56,657 nt of DNA from Verrucomicrobiota bacterium (GCA_018239845.1 JAFEGO010000093.1:1-56657); one strand, 5' to 3'; counted from the stretch's first letter, positions 32,866-43,385 are shown. The notes: a model not told the origin generated them from the sequence alone. Numbers and translations: made by a program.

Positions 32866-33639
32866 GTGCAATCTGAATACCCCCTTACAACCGCGCAGAT
32901 CACCGCCTATCAGCGCGACGGTTACATTCAACTGAACGACGTCATCACCGGCGCCGATCTCACGGCCTTCCGCGACGCCGTCAACGACGCCGTGAAGAAG
33001 GACACGGCCAACGCCGATCCCAACCGCGTGAAGAACAGCTACGAGCAGATCTTCATCCAGTGCGTGAATGTCTGGCACCGCTATCCCGCGGTCCGCCCCT
33101 TCGTCACCAGCCGCTACCTCGGCAGCATCGCTTCGCGCCTCAGTGGCCTCAGCGTCCGCCTCTGGCACGACCACGCCCTCTTCAAGGAGCCGCACACCGG
33201 CGCCAAGACCCCCTGGCACCAGGACACGCCCTACTGGCCGCACGAGCAGAAGATGCACCAGCTCACCATCTGGATCGCCCTCCGTGATGCCACGATCCAG
33301 AACGGCTGCATGTCCTTCATCCCGGGCACGCAGAAGATGCTCGATATCGAGCCCGTGAACCTCGCCAACCCGCAGGATCTCTATGACGTCGCCCCGCAGG
33401 CCAAGGGCCTCAAGCCCGTCACCTGCGAACTCAAGGCCGGCTCCTGCACCGTGCACAACGGCATGACCTTCCACTACGCCGGCCCCAACCGCTCCGACGG
33501 CATGCGCGAAGCCATCGCCATCATCTACATGCCCGACGGTACGACGTACCTGAAGGTCCCCCACCCTGTGACCGACCCGCTCCACTTGGAAACCGGCGTT
33601 AAGCTCAACAGCGAGCTTTTCCCCCTGGTCTCCAACTAA
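32866..33639 (+). CDS. Phytanoyl-CoA dioxygenase (PhyH) family protein
   Basis: A 257-residue Fe(II)/2-oxoglutarate oxygenase. Iron ligands: WHQDTPYWP (His, Asp) and the distal His in HNGMTFHYAGPNRSD, where the nearby Arg should bind 2-oxoglutarate. It starts at GTG 32866 (VQSEYPLTTAQ); the ORF is open further upstream but overlaps the divergent AraC-family gene. The AraC neighbour suggests induced expression. A strong intrinsic terminator follows. Substrate unknown. Confidence 0.88.
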   Translation: MQSEYPLTTAQITAYQRDGYIQLNDVITGADLTAFRDAVNDAVKKDTANADPNRVKNSYEQIFIQCVNVWHRYPAVRPFVTSRYLGSIASRLSGLSVRLWHDHALFKEPHTGAKTPWHQDTPYWPHEQKMHQLTIWIALRDATIQNGCMSFIPGTQKMLDIEPVNLANPQDLYDVAPQAKGLKPVTCELKAGSCTVHNGMTFHYAGPNRSDGMREAIAIIYMPDGTTYLKVPHPVTDPLHLETGVKLNSELFPLVSN

Positions 33640-33665
33640 GCCGGCCGGCACACCCTGGCGCCACC

Positions 33666-33694
33666 GGGCGGGTCATCTGACCCGCCCTTTTTTT
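33666..33694 (+). terminator. Rho-independent terminator after PhyH
   Basis: GGGCGGGTCA and TGACCCGCCC form a perfect ten-base stem with a two-base loop, followed by seven T residues. Confidence 0.9.
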
Positions 33695-33744
33695 GTGTCC
33701 TGATTTTCTGGCCACTCCCCGCTCGCCCGCTACGCTGCACCTCC

Positions 33745-34392
33745 ATGCTTCTCGCACCCCGCAGCAAACTTCTCTTCATCGGCGATTCGATCACTGACTG
33801 TGAACGCGCCCGGCCCGTCGGCGAGGGTCTCTTCGGGGCCATCGGCAAGAGCTACGTCGGCCTCGTCGAGGGCTTCCTCGCCGCGACCCATCCCGGCCAC
33901 GCCATCCGCGTCGTCAACATGGGCACCTCCGGCCACACCGTGCTCGACCTCAAGGCCCGCTGGCAGACCGACGTCCTCGACCTCAAGCCCGACTGGCTCG
34001 CGATCATGATCGGCGTCAACGACGTGTGGCGCCAGTTCGACCTCCCGCTCCAGACCGAGATCCACGTCTCGCCCGACACCTATACGCGCGCCTTGAACGA
34101 ACTCGTCGAGGCGTCGCGCGCCCGCATCCCCAACATCATTCTCATGACGCCCTTCTACATCGAGCCCAACCGCGCCGACGCGATGCGCGCGCGGATGGAT
34201 GAGTACGGCGCCATCGTCAAAAAGACCGCCGCGCAGCACAATGTGCGGTTCATCGACACACAGGCCGCGTTCGACGCTGTGCTCCAGCATATGCACGCCA
34301 ACGCCATCGCGTGGGATCGCGTGCACCCGAACAACATCGGCCACGCCGTCCTCGCCCGCGCCGTTTTGAACCATCTCGGCGTGTCGCTGTGA
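33745..34392 (+). CDS. SGNH/GDSL hydrolase
   Basis: A 215-residue SGNH-family esterase/lipase. Block I FIGDSITD (nucleophile Ser), GTSG, block III GVNDVW and block [12 protein letters not shown] (Asp and His of the triad) are all present. No signal peptide is visible. Substrate unknown; family members deacetylate sugars or hydrolyse esters. TlyA follows five bases later. Confidence 0.9.
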   Translation: MLLAPRSKLLFIGDSITDCERARPVGEGLFGAIGKSYVGLVEGFLAATHPGHAIRVVNMGTSGHTVLDLKARWQTDVLDLKPDWLAIMIGVNDVWRQFDLPLQTEIHVSPDTYTRALNELVEASRARIPNIILMTPFYIEPNRADAMRARMDEYGAIVKKTAAQHNVRFIDTQAAFDAVLQHMHANAIAWDRVHPNNIGHAVLARAVLNHLGVSL

Positions 34393-34396
34393 CGCC

Positions 34397-35146
34397 ATGG
34401 CCGCCGCGAAACTCCGCCTCGACGAGCTGCTCGTCGCCCGCGGCCTTGCCGCCTCCCGCGCGCAGGCCAAGGCGCTGATCATGAGCGGCCGCGTCCTCCG
34501 CGGCACCGAGCGGCTCGACAAGCCCGGCAAGGAGTTTCCCGCCGACCTCGAGCTCACCGTCGAGCAACCGCCGCGCTTCGTCTCGCGCGGCGGCGAAAAG
34601 CTCGCGGGCGCGATCGCGCAGTTTGCCCTCGATTTCACCGGCGCGCACGTCCTCGACGTCGGCGCCTCCACCGGCGGCTTCACCGACTGCGTGCTCCAGG
34701 CCGGCGCCGCCGATGTCGTGTGCGTCGATGTCGGCCGCGCGCAGCTCCACGCCAAGCTCCGCGGCGATCCGCGCGTGACGAATCTCGAGCAGATCAACGC
34801 CCGCCATCTCACCGCCGCCGCCCTGCCCCGCGCGAGCTACGATGCGATCGTGATGGACCTCTCCTTCATCTCTCTCCGCGCCGTGCTGCCCGCCGTGTGG
34901 CCGCTGCTCCGCATGGGCGGCACGCTCGTCGCGCTGGTGAAGCCGCAGTTCGAGGCCGGCAAGGCCGAGGTGGACAAGGGCCGCGGCGTCATCCGCGACA
35001 CCGCGGTGCAGGACGCCGTGCTCGCCGGCATCCGCGAATTCGCCCTCACCACGCTCACCGGCTCCGTGCTGGTCGGCACGATGGACTCCCCCATCACCGG
35101 CACCGACGGCAACCGCGAGTTTCTCCTGTGCCTGCGGCGCGCCTAG
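34397..35146 (+). CDS. tlyA: TlyA-family rRNA methyltransferase
   Basis: A 249-residue protein with an N-terminal S4 RNA-binding domain ([20 protein letters not shown]) and an FtsJ-like methyltransferase domain ([19 protein letters not shown]). TlyA of mycobacteria makes 2'-O-methyl cytidine on 16S and 23S rRNA. A haemolysin role is also reported for the family but is not supported here. Confidence 0.92.
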   Translation: MAAAKLRLDELLVARGLAASRAQAKALIMSGRVLRGTERLDKPGKEFPADLELTVEQPPRFVSRGGEKLAGAIAQFALDFTGAHVLDVGASTGGFTDCVLQAGAADVVCVDVGRAQLHAKLRGDPRVTNLEQINARHLTAAALPRASYDAIVMDLSFISLRAVLPAVWPLLRMGGTLVALVKPQFEAGKAEVDKGRGVIRDTAVQDAVLAGIREFALTTLTGSVLVGTMDSPITGTDGNREFLLCLRRA

Positions 35147-35149
35147 TGA

Positions 35150-35169
35150 CTGCGGCGTCCTCGCGGCAG
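35150..35169. repeat. Dispersed hairpin, copy 2
   Basis: CTGCGGCGTCCTCGCGGCAG differs in two positions from the hairpin at 17889-17908. It lies in the tlyA-nadK gap. Confidence 0.55.
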
Positions 35170-35223
35170 CACTTGTAATTTCGTGTCGATTCAGCGCCAT
35201 TCGTTCTGTCAACTGGGCGACCG

Positions 35224-36081
<858 letters not shown>

Positions 36082-36105
36082 ACCCACGTCCGGTAGCGGC
36101 GGGCA

Positions 36106-36134
36106 CAAAAAAGCCCCGGCATCGCGCCGGGGCT
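36106..36134 (-). terminator. Rho-independent terminator for the EF-hand gene
   Basis: Read on the minus strand: AGCCCCGGC and GCCGGGGCT pair around a five-base loop and run into TTTTTT. It is located just downstream of the EF-hand gene stop, in the gap convergent with nadK. Confidence 0.88.
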
Positions 36135-36162
36135 GGTCCGCTAAAACGGTCTGGCGCTCAGC

Positions 36163-36444
36163 TTACTTCTGGGTCGCCGGGGCGGCACCTTCGGCCTTCT
36201 CGGCCTTCTTCTTCTTGTGCTTGGCCTTGTCGGCCTTCATCGCGGCGACCTCGGCATCGTCGAGCTTGCCGTCCTTGTTGGTGTCGTACTTCTCCAGCTC
36301 CTTGGCACTGGGCTTGTGCTCCTTCTCCTGCTTCGCGGGAGCCTGGGGAGCGGCTTGCTGAGCGTAGGTCGCCGGAACCGCGAAGGCGCAGATCGTGGCG
36401 AGGAGGGTGCTGAGAACGATAAGTTTTGAGGATTTGATGTTCAT
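36163..36444 (-). CDS. Small exported EF-hand-like protein
   Basis: A 93-residue protein with a signal peptide (about residues 1-28) and a charged mature part holding one EF-hand calcium-binding loop, DTNKDGKLDDAE. The remainder is Lys/Ala-rich. Such exported single-loop proteins are common in Verrucomicrobia; their role is unknown. ATG 36444 is preferred over the adjacent GTG at 36447. Confidence 0.78.
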   Translation of the reverse strand: MNIKSSKLIVLSTLLATICAFAVPATYAQQAAPQAPAKQEKEHKPSAKELEKYDTNKDGKLDDAEVAAMKADKAKHKKKKAEKAEGAAPATQK

Positions 36445-36490
36445 CACCTGACATTCTGTCAGTCGAATAACAGAAATCCAGCCTCAAGTG

Positions 36491-37279
36491 TCACGCTTGC
36501 AGCGTTTTGATCAGGTCGGCCCGAATCACGTCCAGCCGCTTGTAGGCGGCGAGGTCCGCCGGCATCGAGTCCAACGCCTGCGCCAGGCTGCGCGCGATCC
36601 CGGCATCGGCCTTTACTTGGTCGAGTCGGTGCAGGGCGATGCGCAGGCCAAACACCACGCCACCGGTCCGCGGCAGCGCAAGCAGCGACTGATGCTCCAC
36701 CCGCAGCCAGAGCCGGTCGAGCCGCACCGGCAGCACGGGTGGCGGCAGGGCTCGCGCAGGATGCAGATTAAGCTCGTCGGTCGCCGCGATGCCCCAGTTG
36801 TCGCGATAAAACGCCACGCCCGGTTTCAGCCGCGAGAGAAACTGATGGATCGGCGACGCCAGCGCGGCATTGAGCCCGGGCACGACGCCATGGATGAAGT
36901 CCATCGTGCGGCCAAGTTTCTCCTCCAGCGCCCAGCCGGTGGGAAAGCACAGCGCCCCACCCCGCAGGCGAAACGCGCCGGTCGCATCCGGCGAGAGCAG
37001 CAGCACGTCGGGCTCGAGCGTCGCGCCCAGTGCGATCACATCGGCGGGCGCGGACAGACCCCACGTCGTGCACAGCTCGCCAAACTCCGCGAGCAGCGGC
37101 TCACCCTCCGGCGTCAGCGCTGCGTAGCGTACGGGAGCTTCCGCTAGCCAGCGTGCCCGCTCGGCCAGGATTTTTCCCGACGCATCCGCCGGGCGGAAAA
37201 ACTCCGCCGGCTCTCCCCGCCTCAACGTGAGGTGAAACCGGTAGTCTCCGGAAGGAAAGAGCTCGGCGAGCGCGGCCAT
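36491..37279 (-). CDS. DUF3445 / heme-dependent oxidative N-demethylase family protein
   Basis: A 262-residue protein of the DUF3445 family. CFPTGWALEEKLGRTMDFIHG and RVEHQSLLALPRTGGVVFGL are family hallmarks. Characterised members use heme to remove methyl groups from dimethylamine-like substrates. The heme ligand is not identified from sequence. It lies downstream of the M16 protease gene, six bases apart. Confidence 0.78.
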   Translation of the reverse strand: MAALAELFPSGDYRFHLTLRRGEPAEFFRPADASGKILAERARWLAEAPVRYAALTPEGEPLLAEFGELCTTWGLSAPADVIALGATLEPDVLLLSPDATGAFRLRGGALCFPTGWALEEKLGRTMDFIHGVVPGLNAALASPIHQFLSRLKPGVAFYRDNWGIAATDELNLHPARALPPPVLPVRLDRLWLRVEHQSLLALPRTGGVVFGLRIALHRLDQVKADAGIARSLAQALDSMPADLAAYKRLDVIRADLIKTLQA

Positions 37280-37285
37280 CGTCGC

Positions 37286-39850
37286 CTACGGCCGCACCAC
37301 GAGCTGCGTGCGGTCCGCCTTCTTGAGGTGGCGCCGCGCAAAGTCGGCGAGGTCGGCGATCGTCACCGCGCTGATCTTCGCATCGTAGTCGCGCCACGCG
37401 TTGACCGGCTGGCCTTGGAGGGCATTGAGCGTCGCCTGCAGGGCGCGCGCCGAGTTGGTCTGCATCGACTGGCGCTGGCCGGCCTTCAGCCGGGCCTGGC
37501 AGCGGCGCAGCTCGACCTCCGCGATGTCGCCGGCCTGCACGCGCGCGATCTCCGCGTCGATCTCGGCCAGCACCTCGCCCTCGCGACCCGGCTGCGTGCC
37601 GGCGATGAAGTAAAACATACCCGTATCCAAGCCCATGACACGGCTGGAGCGCACGAAGTACGCCAGGCCCTTCTCCTCGCGCACGCGCTCGAAGAGCCGC
37701 GACGCCATGCCGCTGAACAGCTCGTCGAGCACCTCGCCGGCGTGATAGTCCTCCGCGTGCACGCGCGTGCCGGGAAACGCCTGCAGCACCACCGCCTGCT
37801 CGCGCGGCTGCTTTTCGATAAAGTCACCCGCCTCGGCCGGCAGCGCCGTCTTCGCTGCGACCGGCTCGGGCGCAGGTCCCTTGGGCAGACGCGCCAAAAA
37901 GGCCTTCAGCTTGGGCACGAGTTGCTTCGCATCGAAGTCGCCCGCGACGGCGAGCACGACGTTGCGCGCGACAAAGAGTTTCTTGTGCAGCGCCCGCAGC
38001 GCGGCGGGGTTGAGCGCCTTCACGCCGGTCTCGTGACCACTGGCGTCGTAGGCCAGCGGGTGCGCGCCGAAGAATTTTTCGCGGACGCGCTTCCGCGCGA
38101 GAGTCACGACGTCGTCGGCGTCCTGCGCCAGTGCGGCCAGCAGCGCCGCCTGCTCGGTCTTGAAGGTGTCCGCGGCAAACTTCGGCGCGAGCACGGCATC
38201 GGTAATCACGGACAGCGCACGCGCCCAGTCGGGCGGCAGCACCTCGGCGGCGACGCCGATGCTGTTGTTGCCCGCGAGCGGGTGAAACGAGCCGCCGACC
38301 TCTTCGATGAACTGCGCGACCTGCGCCGCGGTGCGCTGGCCCGCGTCCTTGGTCAGCAGCGTCGCGAGCAGCGAGGTCGAGCCTCGCAGGGCCGGGTCCT
38401 CAAAGAGCACGCCGCCGTTAGCCGCGAGGCGGAAATGAAGATTCGGCAGGCGGCGGTCCGGCTGCAGAAGGAGGCGCGCGCCGTTGGGCAGCTTGATCTC
38501 CTCGAAGTCGGGGATGCCGCTGCGCGCCTGCTCGCTACCGTCGGCCACGGGCGCGGCGACCTTGGGATTGAGCGAAATCGCCGTGAGGCGCGCGGGCACT
38601 AGGTAGGCCTTGAGCACACGCTTCAAGTCGGCGGAGGTGACGCGGCGGAGCTGGTCGAAATAGGTGCGGCTGTAGTCGAGGTCGCCCACGACGACCTCGG
38701 CGGCGCCGAGGCGCGAGGCCTGGCCGCTCATGGTCTTGCGGGAATTGATTTCGCCGACGACGATCTGGCGGATCGCCTTGTGCAGCTGCGCGGGCGTGAA
38801 GCCCTTCGTCGAGCAACGCGCGAGCACGCGTTGGATCGCAGCGGTGGCGGCAGTGCGCTTGTCCGCGTCCGCCGTGAAGCCGATGCAGAAGAGGCCGCTG
38901 CTGCCGGGATTCCAACTAGAAGCGTCGATCGTGTGCACGAGACCGGCCTCCTCGCGGATTTCCTGCCAGAGGATGGAGCTGTCTCCTCCGCCCAGGACGG
39001 TGGCGAGCAAGTCGAGCACGGGCGCATCCTCGTGCGTGAGTCCCGGGATCGGCCAGGCGAGCGCGCCGCGCGTGAGCTCGACGTCCTCGTAGCGGTGCTC
39101 CGCCCGGGGCCCGAGCTGCAGCGGCTCCGCCGGCACGAGCACGGGGGCGAGGCGCGCGCGGGGCGCGGCGCCGAAATGTTTCTCCACCGCCGCGGTCGTC
39201 GCCGCGACATCGATGTCGCCCACGATCACGACCACGAGGTTGTTGGGCACGTATCTGGCCTTGTAATACGCCACGAGGTCCTCGCGCGCGACGGCCGAGA
39301 ACACGTCGCGGTGCCCGATGATGGGCTGGCGGTAAGGGTGCTCGCGGAAGGCCGTGGAAAAGAGCGTGTCCCAGAGGCGGTTGTCCGGGTCGTCCTTGGT
39401 CATCGCGATCTCGCGCAGAATGACATCCTTCTCCTTCGCGCACTCGTCGGCGGGCAGCGTGGAGTGCAGCACGGCGTCGGCGAGGAGGTCCACCGCGACC
39501 TCCGTGTGTTCGCTCGGCAGGTCGATGTAATAGACCGTGCGGTCAAAGGTCGTGTAGGCGTTGATGTAACCGCCATGCGCCTGCACCGTCGCCGAGATGT
39601 CGCGGCCCGCGCGGCGCTCCGTGCCCTTGAAGAGCATGTGCTCCAGGTAGTGCGAGAGGCCGGCGCCAAGGCGCGTGTCCTCGTGGATGCTGCCGGTCTT
39701 CACCCAGACCTGCACGGAGGCGAGCGCGGCAGAGCGGTCGGGCTTGAGGATGAGCGTGAGGCCGTTGGGCAGCACCGTGCGGACCACGGGCTCCTGCCAG
39801 AATGGGGCGAGCAGGCGGAGTTCGGCGGCAGCGGATGCGGAAACAGTCAT
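37286..39850 (-). CDS. M16-family zinc peptidase (insulinase/pitrilysin type)
   Basis: An 854-residue M16 protease with two homologous halves. The inverted zinc motif HYLEH lies at residues 67-71, with a further Glu expected in the later EKDVILREIAM region; the second half lacks the motif and is inactive, as in the family. No signal peptide is evident, so it is cytosolic or unconventional. The start MTVSASAAAELRLL precedes a canonical VRTVLPNGLTLI block. Confidence 0.92.
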   Translation of the reverse strand: MTVSASAAAELRLLAPFWQEPVVRTVLPNGLTLILKPDRSAALASVQVWVKTGSIHEDTRLGAGLSHYLEHMLFKGTERRAGRDISATVQAHGGYINAYTTFDRTVYYIDLPSEHTEVAVDLLADAVLHSTLPADECAKEKDVILREIAMTKDDPDNRLWDTLFSTAFREHPYRQPIIGHRDVFSAVAREDLVAYYKARYVPNNLVVVIVGDIDVAATTAAVEKHFGAAPRARLAPVLVPAEPLQLGPRAEHRYEDVELTRGALAWPIPGLTHEDAPVLDLLATVLGGGDSSILWQEIREEAGLVHTIDASSWNPGSSGLFCIGFTADADKRTAATAAIQRVLARCSTKGFTPAQLHKAIRQIVVGEINSRKTMSGQASRLGAAEVVVGDLDYSRTYFDQLRRVTSADLKRVLKAYLVPARLTAISLNPKVAAPVADGSEQARSGIPDFEEIKLPNGARLLLQPDRRLPNLHFRLAANGGVLFEDPALRGSTSLLATLLTKDAGQRTAAQVAQFIEEVGGSFHPLAGNNSIGVAAEVLPPDWARALSVITDAVLAPKFAADTFKTEQAALLAALAQDADDVVTLARKRVREKFFGAHPLAYDASGHETGVKALNPAALRALHKKLFVARNVVLAVAGDFDAKQLVPKLKAFLARLPKGPAPEPVAAKTALPAEAGDFIEKQPREQAVVLQAFPGTRVHAEDYHAGEVLDELFSGMASRLFERVREEKGLAYFVRSSRVMGLDTGMFYFIAGTQPGREGEVLAEIDAEIARVQAGDIAEVELRRCQARLKAGQRQSMQTNSARALQATLNALQGQPVNAWRDYDAKISAVTIADLADFARRHLKKADRTQLVVRP

Positions 39851-39859
39851 GTCAAAAAG

Positions 39860-40279
39860 TCAGGCGGACTTGGCGGCGGCGGTGGTTTTGGCGGGCAGGA
39901 AAGGTTTCACGAAAGCCTCATCAAAGGTATACACCCCAGTAAAGTCCTCCCGGCGGTCGCTCTCCGTTTTGCTGAAAACATTGTACTCGATCAGATTGAA
40001 AACGATGTCGCCGAAGTCGGAGCAGCGCTTGACCCCCCAGTTGTTCAGCACGGTCTTGGTCAGGGGACCATACTGGTCGAGGGCATAGATGCGGAGCCCC
40101 TCCAGCAGCTCCTGGCCGGACACATGCCGCGAGCGGGTAGCCTTCGCTACGTCCTTCTTCTTGAACTCTTTGACGGTGTGATCGAGCCCCAGCCGGACGA
40201 AATCGTAGGCCTTGCGATCAAAGCGCGGATCCTCCTTGCAGATGAGGCTGACAATTTCGTTGAAGTCAGGGTCTTGCAT
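39860..40279 (-). CDS. Minf_1886 / TIGR04138-type Verrucomicrobia-Planctomycetes protein
   Basis: A 139-residue protein. YDFVRLGLDHTV, RHVSGQELLEGLRIYALDQYG and VLNNWGV match the Minf_1886 family, restricted as far as I know to Verrucomicrobia and Planctomycetes. Function unknown. ATG 40279 follows GAAGG on the minus strand, one of few clear Shine-Dalgarno sequences here. Nine bases separate it from the M16 gene downstream. Confidence 0.85.
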   Translation of the reverse strand: MQDPDFNEIVSLICKEDPRFDRKAYDFVRLGLDHTVKEFKKKDVAKATRSRHVSGQELLEGLRIYALDQYGPLTKTVLNNWGVKRCSDFGDIVFNLIEYNVFSKTESDRREDFTGVYTFDEAFVKPFLPAKTTAAAKSA

Positions 40280-40375
40280 GTTACCTTCAGGGAGTAAGCA
40301 CACCCCGACTGGCCGCGCAACTCACAACCCAACCCCGGGGTTTCAGAGCTGCGGGACCTAAGGCGAACACCTGAT

Positions 40376-40394
40376 GCAATTGGATGTTAATTGC
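40376..40394. promoter_or_regulatory. Palindrome upstream of the fur-like gene
   Basis: GCAATT (40376-40381) and AATTGC (40389-40394) form an inverted repeat with a seven-base centre, total 19 bases, the size of a Fur-type box. It lies 39 bases before the regulator gene and may be its own operator. Confidence 0.4.
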
Positions 40395-40432
40395 CTCGCG
40401 GATTTCACCCCAGACCGCAGTAATAAAGCCCG

Positions 40433-40969
40433 ATGATCTCGTCGACCCAAACCAATCACCCGCTTGTGGACGCCGCTAACGCCACCAAGGCACAGGAACC
40501 CCTCAGCCTCGCGTGCGCCCACTTGAAGTCAGCCGGTCTGCGTATCACGCAGCCCCGTATCGCCATCCTCACGGCGCTCATCAAGAGCGGCCAGCCCACC
40601 AGCATCGAGCAGATCCACGCCACGCTGCCCGCTGGCTCGTGTGATCTCGTGACCGTTTATCGCTGCATGGGTGCCTTCGAGGAAATCGGCCTCGTCCGCC
40701 GCTCCTTCTATCACAACGGCACGAGCCTCTACACGGTGAGCCTCGGCGAATCCAACAGCTACCACGTCGTCTGCAAGAACACCAACCGCCTCGAGGCCCT
40801 CGACGAAGGCACGATCAACGAGCTCCGCCGCTGCGTGCAGCAGGTCGAGTCGATCCTCCGCTCGCGTGGCTATGATGATGTCAGCCATGTGGTTGAGTTC
40901 TTCGGCGTCGCCCCCGCGCCCAGCCGCGCCAACCAGGATGCGTCGGCTATCGTCACCTCGGCGAGCTGA
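40433..40969 (+). CDS. Fur-family regulator with degenerate metal site
   Basis: A 178-residue Fur-like protein: winged-helix DNA-binding domain with SAGLRITQPRIAILTALI and SCDLVTVYRCMGAFEEIGLVRR, then a dimerisation domain. The usual His-rich metal site (HHHDHLxCxxC) is replaced by YHVVCKNTNRLEALDEG, and the second Cys pair is absent. Metal dependence may therefore be lost or changed. It is 153 bases from the divergent Minf_1886 gene and near an SOD gene, which is compatible with an oxidative-stress role but does not prove it. Confidence 0.85.
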   Translation: MISSTQTNHPLVDAANATKAQEPLSLACAHLKSAGLRITQPRIAILTALIKSGQPTSIEQIHATLPAGSCDLVTVYRCMGAFEEIGLVRRSFYHNGTSLYTVSLGESNSYHVVCKNTNRLEALDEGTINELRRCVQQVESILRSRGYDDVSHVVEFFGVAPAPSRANQDASAIVTSAS

Positions 40970-40993
40970 GCTGTATTGATAATTCCCTACACC

Positions 40994-41023
40994 AAGCGCA
41001 GGCCGCAGGGCCTGCGCTTTTTT
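40994..41023 (+). terminator. Rho-independent terminator after the fur-like gene
   Basis: AAGCGCAGGCC pairs with GGCCTGCGCTT around a four-base loop; the stem continues into a six-base T-run. Confidence 0.9.
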
Positions 41024-41047
41024 GTCGTCAAAAACTGTCCTTCCGGC

Positions 41048-41806
41048 TCACGCGCGCAGCGCTGCGGCGTAGTTTTTGCCCGCCTGGCCCCAATTCAACA
41101 CGCGCCAGAAAGCAGCGACGTAGTCGGCCCGGCGGTTCTGGTAATGCAGATAGTAAGCATGCTCCCAAACATCGAGGCCCAGCACGGGCACGATGCCTTC
41201 GCTGAGCGGCGAATCCTGGTTCGCCGTGGAGAGGATCACGAGCTTACCCTCCTTCACGCCTAGCCATGCCCAGCCGCTGCCAAAGCGTTTCATCGCGGCA
41301 TCCGCGAGTTTTTCCTGACAGCCTGTAAGAGAACCAAACGTTTGCGTAATCGCTGAGGCAAGTTCCTGAGTCGGGGCATTGGACCCCACGGCAGGCGCAA
41401 TCAATTTCCAGAAGAAGGAGTGGTTCACATGGCCGCCGACATTGTTGCGCAAGGCGGTGCGGATCTTCTCCGGCATCGCCGGCAGGTCGCGCACGATGGC
41501 CTCAGCCGTCAACGCGTGCAGCTCGGGGTGGTCGGCGAGCGCCTTGTTGGCATTCGTCACATAGGCCTGATGGTGCTTCGTGTAGTGGATCTCCATCGTC
41601 AGCGCATCGATGTGCGGCTCGAGCGCCGTATAGGCGTAGCCGAGTGGCGGCAGCGTGAACGGCTGCGGCGCGGCGGAGGCCGGAGTGGACGCAGCCACGT
41701 CAGCGGCCGAGGAGCGTGAGGGGATCAGGCCCAGACCGAGCAGAGCCGCACCGGCTCCGAGCGTTTTCACCACAGCGCGGCGCGAGAGAGCGACTTCGGG
41801 GTTCAT
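41048..41806 (-). CDS. sodA: Superoxide dismutase, Mn-type, Tat-exported
   Basis: A 252-residue Fe/Mn superoxide dismutase. The N-terminus carries a twin-arginine signal ([21 protein letters not shown]), so it is exported folded. Ligand blocks [21 protein letters not shown] and [18 protein letters not shown] are complete. Metal-selectivity residues look Mn-like ([17 protein letters not shown]). ATG 41806 is chosen because the Tat motif starts there; the longer frame lacks sense. It lies downstream of gatB on the same strand with a 107-base gap. Confidence 0.93.
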   Translation of the reverse strand: MNPEVALSRRAVVKTLGAGAALLGLGLIPSRSSAADVAASTPASAAPQPFTLPPLGYAYTALEPHIDALTMEIHYTKHHQAYVTNANKALADHPELHALTAEAIVRDLPAMPEKIRTALRNNVGGHVNHSFFWKLIAPAVGSNAPTQELASAITQTFGSLTGCQEKLADAAMKRFGSGWAWLGVKEGKLVILSTANQDSPLSEGIVPVLGLDVWEHAYYLHYQNRRADYVAAFWRVLNWGQAGKNYAAALRA

Positions 41807-41913
41807 CGCGCGAACGGTAAACACCCTCCGCCCGCGCGCAAGTCGCACCGGTGATTTTGCGCGTGATGGGTCCGAGGGAGGGCGTGTCTTCGCCTTCCCT
41901 ACCCTGCCCTCGC

Positions 41914-43371
41914 TTACGCTTCAGCCAGCAACCGGCGCAGCGTCTCGTCCACCAGCTTGGGGTTGGCCTTGCCCTTGGCGGCTTTCATCACGGGGCCCTT
42001 CAGCGCGTTGATCGCGCCTTCCTTGCCCGCGCGGAATTCGGCGGCCGACTTCGCGTTGCCCGCGATGGCGTCGCGGCACCACTGCTCGAGTTCGTTGGTA
42101 TCCGTGGGCGCGGCCTTCAGGCCCTTGCGCTCGGCGATCACGTCGGGCTGGTCGCCGGTGGCGGCCATCTCGATGAAGACTTCCTTCGCGGCGTTGGTGA
42201 AAATGGTGCCGGCCTCGACGAGCTTCACGAGCCCGGCGATGTGCGCGGGGCGCACCCGCGAGGTCGCGAGCGTGAGGTTGGCGGCGGTGAGTTCGCGGAG
42301 GAGGTCGTTGACGATCCAGTTGCCCGCGGCCTGGGCCTTGCCGGGACCGGCGAGCTGCGCGGTCTCCTCGAAGTAGTCGGCCAATTCACGATCCCACACG
42401 AGTACAGACGTGAGCGTGTAGGGCAGCTGGTACTGCTCGGCGAAGCGACGCTGCTTCACGAAGGGCAGCTCCGGGCACTCGGCGCGGAGGCGGGCCTTCC
42501 ACGGCTCATCCACGCGCACAGGCATGAGGTCGGGGTCGGGGAAATAGCGGTAGTCGTGCGCCATTTCCTTCGAGCGGAGCGACTGCGAGGTGCCGGTCTG
42601 GCCGTCGTAATCGCGCGTCTCCTGCACGATGGTGCCGCCGCGCTCCATGAGGCCGATCTGGCGCTTGATCTCGTGCGCGATGCCATCGCGAACGAAGGAG
42701 ATGGAGTTGAGGTTCTTGAGCTCGACCTTGGTGCCGAGCTTCGTCTCGCCAACAGGGCGAATGGAGATGTTGGCGTCGCAGCGGAGCTGGCCCTTCTCCA
42801 TGTCGCAGTCGGAGATGCCGCCGTAGATCATGGTGGCGCGGAGCGAGGTGAGATAGGCGTAGGCCTCGTCGGCTGTGTGCATGGCCGGGTCGGATACGAT
42901 TTCCATCAGCGGCGTGCCGGCGCGGTTGTAGTCCACGAGCGAGTCGTGGTCCTCGTGGTTGAGCTTGCCGACATCCTCCTCGAGGTGGATGCGGGTGAGC
43001 GGGATATTCTTGTGCTCGCCCATGAGGTTGCGGGCGGCGCCGGGCAGCTCGATCTCGACCGAGCCGCCAAGGCAGATGGGCTGGTCGTACTGGGAAATCT
43101 GGTAGTTCTTCGGCGAGTCGGGATAGAAATAGTTTTTGCGGTCCCACTTGCAGACGGGTGCGATCTCGCAGCCGAGGAGGAGGCCGGCCTTGATGATGGC
43201 GTCGAGGGCGGCGTGGTTCATCACCGGCAGGGCGCCGGGCAGCGCGAGCACGACGGGGTCGGTAAGGGTGTTGGGCTCGTGGCCGTAGCCGGCGGCGACC
43301 CGGGTGAACATCTTCGACTGGGTCTTGATCTGGACGTGGACTTCAAGCCCGATGACAGCTTCGTAATTCAT
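41914..43371 (-). CDS. gatB: Aspartyl/glutamyl-tRNA amidotransferase subunit B
   Basis: A 485-residue GatB. The N-terminus [20 protein letters not shown] and the later [29 protein letters not shown] are characteristic; the C-terminal YqeY-like helical tail follows. The GatCAB complex amidates Glu-tRNA(Gln) and often Asp-tRNA(Asn). Last gene of gatC-gatA-gatB. Confidence 0.96.
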   Translation of the reverse strand: MNYEAVIGLEVHVQIKTQSKMFTRVAAGYGHEPNTLTDPVVLALPGALPVMNHAALDAIIKAGLLLGCEIAPVCKWDRKNYFYPDSPKNYQISQYDQPICLGGSVEIELPGAARNLMGEHKNIPLTRIHLEEDVGKLNHEDHDSLVDYNRAGTPLMEIVSDPAMHTADEAYAYLTSLRATMIYGGISDCDMEKGQLRCDANISIRPVGETKLGTKVELKNLNSISFVRDGIAHEIKRQIGLMERGGTIVQETRDYDGQTGTSQSLRSKEMAHDYRYFPDPDLMPVRVDEPWKARLRAECPELPFVKQRRFAEQYQLPYTLTSVLVWDRELADYFEETAQLAGPGKAQAAGNWIVNDLLRELTAANLTLATSRVRPAHIAGLVKLVEAGTIFTNAAKEVFIEMAATGDQPDVIAERKGLKAAPTDTNELEQWCRDAIAGNAKSAAEFRAGKEGAINALKGPVMKAAKGKANPKLVDETLRRLLAEA

Positions 43372-43385
43372 GAAGAGGATTTCTT

